In this document: positions 1 through 5,938 of the stretch, piece after piece
How positions within the stretch are numbered: the stretch's first letter is position 1
Layout of the letters: each line of letters starts with the position of its first letter
DNA from: Frankia sp. R82
GTDB taxonomy: Bacteria > Actinomycetota > Actinomycetes > Frankiales > Frankiaceae
DNA: 35,284 bases
Assembly: GCF_023716925.1 (NCBI RefSeq)
Contig: NZ_JAMQQG010000295.1
Span: 1 to 35,284, forward strand
Reading direction: 5' to 3'
Made by a program: the position numbers and the translations under genes
The notes under the pieces: model-generated
Seen by the model: the letters and a program-made list of their open reading frames with translations, nothing else
What the model was told of the DNA's origin: nothing
The model's database searches: none

Positions 1-62
1 ACGCCCGTCACCCGACACGCCCACTAGAGGCGATCATGAACCTTGCTTGCTAACCGACAACT

Positions 63-315
63 ATGCCGGGGCCCTGGAAGCAACACCCTGACCGGGAAGC
101 CCAGTTCCGTTATCTGAACGAGCAGGTCGTCGACCATCAGAAAGCGGGCGAGCCGGTCATCAGCGTGGATGCAAAGAAGAAGGAGATGCTCGGCCAGCTC
201 CCGAACCCGGGCCGCGAATGGCGACCGAAAGGCGACCCCGTCCAGGTTGAGGATCACAGTTTCTTCACCGGCCCCCAAGGCGAGACCGCCATCCCCTACG
301 GCGTCTATGACTTAG
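63..315 (+). pseudogene. ISAzo13-family transposase fragment
   Basis: The translated segment contains QHPDREAQFRYLNEQV, VISVDAKKKE, GREWRPKGDP and IPYGVYDL. These are the conserved block around the first catalytic Asp (VISVD) of ISAzo13-family (Rhodopirellula-type) DDE transposases. Only about 80 codons of a protein normally several hundred residues long remain. An in-frame stop lies just upstream of position 63, and the 3' side is cut by the IS701-family element that starts at 316. The ATG at 63 is only the first Met in the surviving frame and is not a credible native start. This is a dead remnant that served as target for a later insertion. Bases 1-62 hold nothing I can identify. Confidence 0.8.
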
Positions 316-640
316 TACTGCAACGGCACTTGGCTGTGTCCGCGTTGTTTGTAGTGGGAGCGTCGGGCCTGGTGTTGGCGGCGTCGGCGCCAGGCCGACC
401 AGGCCCAGACGAAGTCGGCCGGGTGGACGCGGTGGAGCAGGGTGGCGATCAGCCGGCGGATCTCGGGTAGGGTCAGTCCGATCATGCCCATGCCGGCGGG
501 TGGGGGTCCCCCTTTACCTGGCTGGCGCGAGCGGCGGCCAGCGCGGCGTAGGCCAGCATCGACAGGGTGATGTGGGCGTACCAGGCCCGGTAGTCCCGGA
601 CCTGGTAGTCATCCAGGCCGCAGGTCTGTTTCGCCTGCTG
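312..640 (-). CDS. IS701-family transposase, 3' exon with apparent -1 frameshift
   Basis: The exon begins CAG CAG GCG AAA and gives QQAKQTCGLDDYQVRDYRAW, then YAHITLSMLAYAAL. This is the expected IS701 continuation after RWPIEECF. In the zero frame it ends early at the TGA at 482-484, after 52 residues. A -1 shift at A AAG GGG (515-509) opens a further 65 codons, including LTLPEIRRLIATLL, WAWSAWRRRRQHQARR and SHYKQRG, which resemble the usual IS701 C-terminus. That reading frame ends at TAA (314-312), which lies in the target tetranucleotide outside the element. The spliced, frameshifted product would be about 439 residues, a normal family length. The shift could be programmed, or it could be a one-base indel that breaks the gene. 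Confidence 0.72.
316..332 (+). repeat. Left terminal inverted repeat of the IS701-family element
   Basis: TACTGCAACGGCACTTG is the exact reverse complement of 3876-3892. It lies at the transposase 3' end and encodes the last residues of the frameshifted C-terminus (QVPLQY). Confidence 0.85.
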
Positions 641-681
641 GTCGGGTAGCGGGGACGCATTGCTGCGTCCCCGCCCCCTCA

Positions 682-715
682 GAACCGTGCGGGCCCGTTT
701 CCGAGCACACGGCTC
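682..715 (-). ncRNA. Group II intron domain V
   Basis: On the minus strand a 34-nt hairpin runs from GAGCCGTGTGC through a GGAAAC-type loop region to GCACGGTTC. It contains the AGC catalytic triad and the conserved closing pairs of domain V. It sits directly downstream of the maturase stop. Domain VI follows at 641-680 with a perfect 11-bp stem (GCGGGGACGCA) capped by GCAA. Confidence 0.88.
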
Positions 716-2264
716 AAGCAAACCCGATGGAGTCGCGGGCGTGCAGAATTGCCGGTCCGTGTCTGCGGCGTCGTCCGACCCAATATCCGGTCAGGGTGGG
801 GTCGTCTACCGACGCGTTGCCCTTGACCAGGTGGTGTCGGACGATCCTGGTCCAGGAGAATTTGGTGAGGTAGTGGCCGCTCTCGCGGTCACCGAAGACC
901 CACCGGTCTCTCCGGGATTTGTTGAACATGCCGAAGTAGCGTGCGGTGATCCAGCGCTTCGACTTGTTCGGGTGCGTGTGGACCGCCCATTTATAGACGA
1001 GTTTCCACATGTATGCGTCCAGCCCATGGAAGGTGCGGCTGGACACCACGCCCCGGTAGTAGGCGGCCCAACCTCGGATGATCGGATTGAGCCTTCGTAT
1101 CACCGCCGCGGCGTTGGCCCCTCGCAGGGCCTTCATCTCGGCGGCCAGCCTTTTGCGGAGACGTCGCACCGCGTCCGCGCTCGGCCTGATCAGCAGCAGC
1201 GTTCCGTCGCGGTAGCGTCGGACGTTGAACCCGAGGAAGTCACAGCCTTCCCGCAGATGGACGATCCGTGTCTTTTCCGCGTTGAAGACTAGCCCTCGCG
1301 GCTCTAGCCATGCGGCCAGCCGTGCCTGAACCTGTGCGCTTTCTTCCTGCGTGTGCGTGAAGACGAGCAGGTCATCGGCGTATCTGATCAATATCGGGGA
1401 GCCGGCCCTTGTCTCACCGGCATGTGAGCCGGCGGTGAAGTACCGGACCCCGGCGGCCGATTCCATCCCGTGGAGGGCAATGTTGAGTAGGAGGGGACTG
1501 ATCGTACCACCTTGAGGGGTTCCCTCCGGGGTAGCGGTGAACAGTTCATTCTCAACGGCTCCGGATTTTAGCCATCCGGAGATCATTCGTCGGCCGGGAA
1601 ACCCGCCCAGCATCTCCATGAGGTGATCGTGATCGATGCAGTCGAATGCGGCCGTAAGGTCCGCGTCGAGTACCCAAGGGCGCCTCGGGTTCTTTCCGTG
1701 CGCCACTCTGAATACTGCCTGGATCGCGTCCTGGCATCCTCTCCCGGGTCTGAAGCCGTAGGATTTCGGCTCAAACCGGGCTTCCCACTCGGGCTCCAGA
1801 GCGTTGACCGTCCTGGATTGCAGGACTCGGTCAACGATGACAGGAATTCCGAGCGGGCGCCGTTTTCTTTTGCCCTTCGGGATGTGGACCCGTCGGACGG
1901 GCTTGGGCTTCCACGAGGCGGACTGGTGCTGGACCCAGGTGGCCAGATCGGCCTTGGCTCCAGGAGTGAGCACCACCTGCCCGTCGACGCCCGCCGTCCG
2001 GCGACCAGCGTTGATCTCCGTCACCCGCCGCACGCTGACCAGCGTGTTGCTGCGGCAGCGGAGCATCAGTTTCTGCAGGTTACGGACCTTCTTCAGGTCA
2101 CCTGCCTGCGACGCCGCGAAGATGCGTTGACGTAGACGACGTACGTTCTCCTCGGCAGCAGACCAGTCGATCTCCTGCCACCGGAGGCCGTCTTCCGGTC
2201 CGTTCACCGGGCCGCTTGGCGGCCTGGTGTCCAACGTGCCCTTCAGCTCCATTGTCCTCGCCAT
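714..2264 (-). CDS. ltrA: Group II intron reverse transcriptase/maturase (516 aa)
   Basis: This intron-encoded protein helps its RNA fold and splice, and reverse-transcribes the intron at new DNA sites. RT blocks are visible: RRVHIPKGKRKRRPLGIP (about 124-141), SYGFRPGRGCQDAI (RT2), VLDADLTAAFDCIDH (RT3), GTPQGGTISPLLLNI (RT4) and the catalytic RYADDLLVF (RT5, about 294-302). The maturase X domain follows (RRLNPIIRGWAAYYRGVV), then the DNA-binding region (SWTRIVRHHLVKGNAS). The protein ends soon after YWVGRRRR, where many relatives continue into a Cys-rich HNH endonuclease, so it is probably endonuclease-minus. The TGA at 716-714 overlaps the first bases of domain V. The gene is intact. The symbol is the generic family name. 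Confidence 0.93.
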   Translation of the reverse strand: MARTMELKGTLDTRPPSGPVNGPEDGLRWQEIDWSAAEENVRRLRQRIFAASQAGDLKKVRNLQKLMLRCRSNTLVSVRRVTEINAGRRTAGVDGQVVLTPGAKADLATWVQHQSASWKPKPVRRVHIPKGKRKRRPLGIPVIVDRVLQSRTVNALEPEWEARFEPKSYGFRPGRGCQDAIQAVFRVAHGKNPRRPWVLDADLTAAFDCIDHDHLMEMLGGFPGRRMISGWLKSGAVENELFTATPEGTPQGGTISPLLLNIALHGMESAAGVRYFTAGSHAGETRAGSPILIRYADDLLVFTHTQEESAQVQARLAAWLEPRGLVFNAEKTRIVHLREGCDFLGFNVRRYRDGTLLLIRPSADAVRRLRKRLAAEMKALRGANAAAVIRRLNPIIRGWAAYYRGVVSSRTFHGLDAYMWKLVYKWAVHTHPNKSKRWITARYFGMFNKSRRDRWVFGDRESGHYLTKFSWTRIVRHHLVKGNASVDDPTLTGYWVGRRRRHGPAILHARDSIGFA

Positions 2265-2566
2265 CGTCCTCTTCGCAGGCTCACCTGACCCACGTCAGCG
2301 CCCTTCCAGGCCGAGACATCTGCCCCTATCCGGCCAGTTATACGGAACGTTGCTACCCGTTCCGGTTTCCTGTTTCCTTTCGGCTGCCGGCATTCGCTTC
2401 TTGGGTCATCCTGTTCCTGCCAGGGAGTTGAGCCTTCCTTACGGTTGGCCTACCCGGCGCCTGTCCGCGTCGGGACCCTTTCAGGGTTTCCACGTTCTGC
2501 ATGAGTGAGACACGAGCGGGATGGGTGCCCCCTCTACCCCGGGACGGCGGTGCTCTCCCGGCCGAC

Positions 2567-2572
2567 TGCTTC
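2567..2572 (-). other. Candidate EBS1 of the group II intron
   Basis: GAAGCA lies about 300 nt into the intron and is fully complementary to TGCTTC, the last six bases of the 5' exon (2876-2871). A candidate EBS2 (CCTCG, 2656-2652) lies 84 nt upstream and pairs with CGAGG in the exon. The position and order are as expected for domain I. The loop structures were not folded computationally. Confidence 0.6.
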
Positions 2573-2870
2573 TCTCCGACCGGCGCCTGCCGCTTTCCAG
2601 CGGCCAGTCCTGCACCCCGCTGAAACATCCCATCTGCGAGGCTCGAAGTTACGAGGCATAGTCAAGGGTTCATTCGCATTCACCCGTCCACTCTTCCCCT
2701 TGCCTGTAACCCCCGGATGGAACGAGAGTCCTTGGGCTTTTCCCCTGGGCTCCGCACCCCCCTGTTACCAGGGACGCACGCCAAGGCGGGGACAGGCCCT
2801 GAACACTGGCCCGGAACTCCATCTTCTCCTCTCGACGAGTCCACTCGACTCAAGCAGCCTCGTGTCGCAC

Positions 2871-3860
2871 GAAGCATTCCTCGATCGGCCAGCGGGCCCC
2901 GGCCACCACCGCGAGCCGCGCGAGGCTGGTCCGCCGGGGCCCGTAGCAGACGTAGAACGCCAGCTCACCGCTGGTCCGGTGGCGCCGGGCGAGCAGCCAG
3001 TGCCCCCACCCCGGCTCCCAGAAGGCCCGGACCCGGATCTCGACCCGTGCCCAGTCGTAGTCCCGCAACCCGTGCGCACCCGGACCGGCCGAGATCCGAC
3101 ACCACACCCGCGCGGGCAGCGCGGCGATCAGCTCGTCGACGCGTCCGTCCCCACCCGAGGCGGTGATCACGGTGTCGTTGCGTTTCGTGGCCAGCACATG
3201 CGCCCGTCTGCGCTCCTCCAGCCAGACCCGCAGGTACTTCGCTTGCCCGTAGGCCTCGTCCGCGGTCACCCAGCCGAACGGCACCCCGGCCTCGATCGCC
3301 CGTTCCAGCATGGCGATCGCCTGCCGGGGCTTGGTGGCGAACTCGACCTCGTCCGGGATCCCCGCCGCCCGGCAGCGGTCCCGATCGTCGGTCCAGGACT
3401 CGGGCAGGTACAGCTCCCGGTCGATCAGCGCATGCCCCCACCGGGACCGGTAGGCCAGGAACGTCCCGATCTGGCAGTTCTCCGTCCGCCCCGCCGTCCC
3501 CGAGTACTGCCGCTGCACGCCGGCGGACCGGGTCCCCTTCTTCAGGAAGCCGGTGTCATCGACGATCAGGACCGCGTCCGGGTCCCCGAGCCGGTCGACC
3601 ACATGACCACGGACATCGTCACGGACGCCGTCGACGTCCGAGTCCGCGCGGCGCAGCAACCGCTGCATCCCGTCCGGTGATCGCTCCCCGGCACGCTCCG
3701 CCAGCGTCCACCCGTTCTTCCGCTCCAGGCCCGCGACCAGCCCGGACACATACTCCCCGACCCGCCGCCGCGGCTCCGTGCGACCGAACCGGCCCCCGAT
3801 CCGCCCACAGAGATCATCCAGTTCGGTCGCCCATGCCTCCACCACCACAACCCGGATCAT
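2871..3860 (-). CDS. IS701-family transposase, 5' exon (330 codons)
   Basis: This exon encodes the N-terminal part and the catalytic core of a DDE transposase. The first acidic residue lies in VLIVDDTGF (about residue 101), the second in GWVTADEAYG (about 201), and the catalytic Glu in RWPIEECF (about 327-328). The exon stops at F330 because the next base on the minus strand (2870) begins GTGCGAC, the 5' end of a group II intron. Without splicing, translation continues only five codons (VRHEA and so on) before a stop. The ATG at 3860 follows an in-frame TGA and a GGTGGTGG stretch, so it is the earliest usable start. The protein cuts and pastes the element at YTAR sites. If the intron is not removed, the transposase lacks its C-terminal region. 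Confidence 0.88.
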
Positions 3861-3875
3861 CCACCACCGGCATCA

Positions 3876-3892
3876 CAAGTGCCGTTGCAGTA
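3876..3892 (-). repeat. Right terminal inverted repeat of the IS701-family element
   Basis: CAAGTGCCGTTGCAGTA is the exact inverse of 316-332. It ends 16 bp upstream of the transposase ATG at 3860 (minus strand) and is followed by CTAG, a YTAR-type target tetranucleotide. Confidence 0.85.
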
Positions 3893-4126
3893 CTAGTGCC
3901 TACGAAGCGCCCAGGGCACCGAGGCGAGTCGACCAGGACGTCGAAGACGACGGCCAGATGCCCAGACGAGGTTCTTGACCCTCAGAGTCCCGACCCGCGC
4001 CGTCATGGGCTGGTCTCAGGCGCGCCGATCTGGTCGGCAGCCTGCTCTGGCGACCTCGACCTCGGATGACGTGGTGGACGACGGAGCGGCCGACGTCCTG
4101 GCTCCGACGGGGTAGCGGGGACGCCT

Positions 4127-4174
4127 ACTGAGACCAGGACTGAGACCAGGACTGAGACCAGGACTGAGACCAGA
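4127..4174 (+). repeat. 12-bp tandem repeat, four copies
   Basis: ACTGAGACCAGG is repeated head to tail without mismatch at 4127, 4139, 4151 and 4163, with the last base of the fourth copy changed. It lies in the noncoding stretch between the IS701-family element and the tRNA-Phe remnant. Apart from this repeat I see nothing coding between 3893 and 4173. Confidence 0.9.
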
Positions 4175-4202
4175 GAAGCCGCCGGCGCCGCCGGTGGCTT
4201 CT
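4174..4202 (-). terminator. Hairpin terminator downstream of the tRNA-Phe remnant
   Basis: AGAAGCCGCCGG and CCGGTGGCTTCT form a 12-bp stem with one G-U pair and a 5-nt loop. On the minus strand it lies 20 nt beyond the tRNA 3' end, so it is probably the native tRNA-Phe terminator. It has no U-tract, which is common in high-GC actinobacteria. Confidence 0.55.
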
Positions 4203-4222
4203 GTCTTGCCTGCTTAGAAGAG

Positions 4223-4270
4223 TGGGCAGGGGCGGGGTCGAACCGCCGACCTTCCGCTTTTCAGGCGGAC
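4223..4270 (-). pseudogene. tRNA-Phe (GAA) 3' half; attachment-site-like
   Basis: Read on the minus strand this is the 3' part of a tRNA-Phe. The anticodon stem is TCCGC/GCGGA around the loop CTGAAAA (anticodon GAA). It is followed by variable loop AGGTC, T-stem GGCGG/CCGCC with loop TTCGACC, acceptor strand CCTGCCC and discriminator A. The D-arm and the 5' acceptor strand are absent: homology stops at the 5' edge of the anticodon stem (about 4270). A tRNA duplicated from the anticodon to the 3' end is the classic product of integration by tyrosine recombinases. The native terminator still follows it. No complete tRNA-Phe or integrase gene lies in the window. Confidence 0.8.
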
Positions 4271-4564
4271 GGATGGTGCGATGTCATCCCAGCCCCGGGC
4301 CAGCTGGTCGCGAACCTCGGCGGCCTGCTCGCCCGGTGGACCATCGACCGTTGGACGTCCACCCCGCACCGCGTCCTACCTGCGACGGCGATGGCGCGGC
4401 GTAGTGTTGCCCACTTCGTTGGCGCCTACCCCGGCGCCCGGATGGAACCGGTCTCCACCTGCGTCGATGTCGACCATCCGCCGCACTTTGCCCCGGTGCT
4501 CGCCGACGACTGGCTGGCTGCCCGCACCCGCCGCCAGCGGGCCGCGGGAACGCGCCCGTCCTGA
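4271..4564 (+). pseudogene. 3' remnant of a 2-oxoglutarate/Fe(II) oxygenase (isopenicillin N synthase-like)
   Basis: One frame reads GWCDVIPAPGQLVANLGGLL, then ARWTIDRWTSTPHRVLPA, ARRSVAHFVGAYPGARMEPV and APVLADDWLAARTRR before TGA at 4562. This matches the C-terminal part of isopenicillin-N-synthase-type dioxygenases. There, the NxGD(L)xxRWTNDRWxSTxHRV block carries the distal Fe ligand His, and a later Arg-Xaa-Ser binds 2-oxoglutarate (here RRSVAHF). The N-terminal two thirds, with the HxD ligands, are missing. The homology begins exactly where the tRNA-Phe fragment ends, so a recombination breakpoint created the truncation. The original enzyme's substrate cannot be inferred. Confidence 0.65.
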
Positions 4565-4583
4565 ACTCACCGCATGGCAGCTG

Positions 4584-5501
4584 CTACGCGGCGATGGCTG
4601 ACCTCGACCCGACATCGCGCCGCCAGAGCCGGCCACGGTGCGGCGATGACAGCCGGCAGGCCCGGATCGTGCCCACCGTCCTCGGACGCGCACCGGGCGA
4701 TCGCCGAGCCACCCCACCAGTCCCGCCGACCCCACCAGTCCCGCCAGTGCCACCAGTCCTGCTAGTGCCACCAGCACGGCCGGCACCGGCGACGATCCGG
4801 CCGGTACCTGGCCGGACTCCGGCCGCCTCAGGGTCTGCCGGGTCATCAAGACGGCGGATGATCCCGATCCCACCGCTGATCGACGCGCCGCCGGTGGGTG
4901 GGATGGCGCTGGCGGGTCCCGCCTGACCCCACACGACGACGGTGCCGTGCTGGCGCACCGGGCCGCCAGGACGAACATCCACCGTTGCGGGAAGGTGCAC
5001 CAGCCCCGGTCCGTCCACTGTGGCTGCCGCTCCCGAGCCGAACAGCAGGGACGACAGAACCTGCACCGACGGCGGGGCGATCTGGCCGCCGACCGGCGCA
5101 GCCGGCCGGGAGCGGGGCTGACCGAGGAAACCGAGGGTGGCGCGTGGGGTGAACACCCGGTCAGATATCTGCGCCGAGCCGGCAGCGTGGGCAAGCCCCG
5201 TGGCGGACGGCGCCGCACCGGCCACGGCGGACGGCGTGACCAGCGGCTCCACCCGGGACAACTCGAGGCGGACCTCGTCGAGCAGATCGGCGAGGCGGAT
5301 CCCGAGGGCCCGGCAGATCGCCGCGAGCACCTCGGACGACGCCTCCTTGCGGCCCCGCTCGACCTCGGACAGGTACGGCATCGAGACCCGGGCGACATCC
5401 GCAACATCACGCAGCGTGCGCCCCTGGGCCTGGCGGTGGCGGCGCAGCGCCTGCCCGACCAGCCGCCGCAGCAACGGCACCTCACTCCGCGGGTCCGTCA
5501 T
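4584..5501 (-). CDS. ClgR-like XRE-family transcriptional regulator with long low-complexity tail
   Basis: The first 80 residues form an XRE-type helix-turn-helix: LLRRLVGQALRRHRQAQG, RTLRDVADVARVSMPYLSEV, ERGRKEASSEVLAAICRALG. These are close to actinobacterial ClgR/PopR, which activates Clp protease and chaperone genes. The rest, about 220 residues, is rich in Gly, Ala and Pro, with a (TGG)n/(VGG)n run near 4700-4760, and matches nothing I recognise. ClgR proteins usually have 100-150 residues, so the tail is odd. Start: ATG at 5501 or GTG at 5507, both after GGAGG; an upstream GTG at 5549 is less likely. The gene is transcribed divergently from the acyl-CoA synthetase. Real ClgR activity is an inference. 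Confidence 0.72.
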   Translation of the reverse strand: MTDPRSEVPLLRRLVGQALRRHRQAQGRTLRDVADVARVSMPYLSEVERGRKEASSEVLAAICRALGIRLADLLDEVRLELSRVEPLVTPSAVAGAAPSATGLAHAAGSAQISDRVFTPRATLGFLGQPRSRPAAPVGGQIAPPSVQVLSSLLFGSGAAATVDGPGLVHLPATVDVRPGGPVRQHGTVVVWGQAGPASAIPPTGGASISGGIGIIRRLDDPADPEAAGVRPGTGRIVAGAGRAGGTSRTGGTGGTGGVGGTGGVARRSPGARPRTVGTIRACRLSSPHRGRLWRRDVGSRSAIAA

Positions 5502-5793
5502 CGTCACCGGGACCACCCTCCGCCCCTCGCTCGCGCCAGCCGCCGACACCGCCCGATCCGGATTACCGACACCATCCGACCCGGATCACCCACACCGTCT
5601 ACGCCGGAACACCCAACGGACCGGGCAGCTCCGCAGCATCCGAGCGCCGATGACCGATGGCGACGGCGCCGCTCGAAGGCTCGAGCGTATCCGCTTTCCG
5701 CACCGCCCGGACCCCGTCCCAACGGTTGCGCGAAGCCGTCCTCCCGACACCCGGCGCCGCCGACCTCCTGACCGTCCATGGCGGCCGGGCGGG

Positions 5794-5821
5794 TTGTCAT
5801 TCGGGGCGATCGGGCTATGTT
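5794..5821 (+). promoter_or_regulatory. Promoter for the acyl-CoA synthetase gene
   Basis: TTGTCA (5794-5799) and TATGTT (5816-5821), 16 bp apart, form a good sigma70-type promoter, about 110 bp upstream of the GTG at 5939. The remainder of the 437-bp divergent region 5502-5938 shows no convincing gene. Confidence 0.55.
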
Positions 5822-5938
5822 GTGACGTGGCGCACTCTCAGGTGGTCGCCGGTCCGGTCTGGGCGCGCGCTGTGGCTCCAGCGCGTTCCTCGTCCGGGCG
5901 TCCACCGGCGTGGCCCGGGCATGCCCACAGGAGGGCCC

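Larger units (their letters stand above)
641..2870 (-). mobile_element. Group II intron with maturase, inserted in the IS701 transposase gene
   Basis: The intron (2230 bp) starts GTGCGAC on the minus strand at 2870 and ends CTACCCGAC at 641. Both ends match the group II rules (GUGYG at the 5' end, AY at the 3' end). Domain V (682-715) and domain VI (641-680) precede the 3' end, with a candidate bulged branch-point A seven bases from it. GAAGCA at 2567-2572 can pair with the last six exon bases TGCTTC (EBS1-IBS1). CCTCG at 2652-2656 can pair with exon CGAGG (EBS2-IBS2). Both lie in domain I in the expected order. The reverse transcriptase ORF fills domain IV and its stop overlaps domain V. All parts for splicing and retrohoming look present apart from an HNH endonuclease domain. 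Joining the exons keeps the transposase frame. Confidence 0.9.
316..3892 (-). mobile_element. IS701-family insertion sequence interrupted by a group II intron
   Basis: The element is bounded by 17-bp perfect inverted repeats, TACTGCAACGGCACTTG at 316-332 and its complement at 3876-3892. It encodes one DDE transposase on the minus strand, split by a 2230-bp group II intron. Without the intron the element would be about 1347 bp, a normal IS701 size. The flanking tetranucleotides are TTAG (312-315) and CTAG (3893-3896). Both fit the YTAR target consensus known for IS701, but they are not identical. The left flank is an ISAzo13 gene that does not resume on the right. The present ends therefore probably come from recombination between two copies, or from an adjacent deletion, and not from one simple insertion. 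Confidence 0.88.

Noticed and set aside
2505-3680. 391-codon plus-strand frame across the intron and transposase
   Set aside because: Pro/Arg-rich translation opposite the transposase exon and the intron 5' region, whose RNA and protein structures explain the sequence.
4127-4174. Possible CRISPR array
   Set aside because: The 12-bp units are contiguous with no spacers, so this is a simple tandem repeat.
4222-4404. Short plus-strand frame starting MGRGGVEPPTFRFSGG
   Set aside because: This is the well-known false protein made by reading the complement of a tRNA 3' end; the tRNA-Phe fragment explains it.
4376-5485. 369-codon Arg/Ser/Cys-rich minus-strand frame
   Set aside because: Overlaps the ClgR-like gene in another frame; only the latter has recognisable helix-turn-helix residues and a ribosome site.
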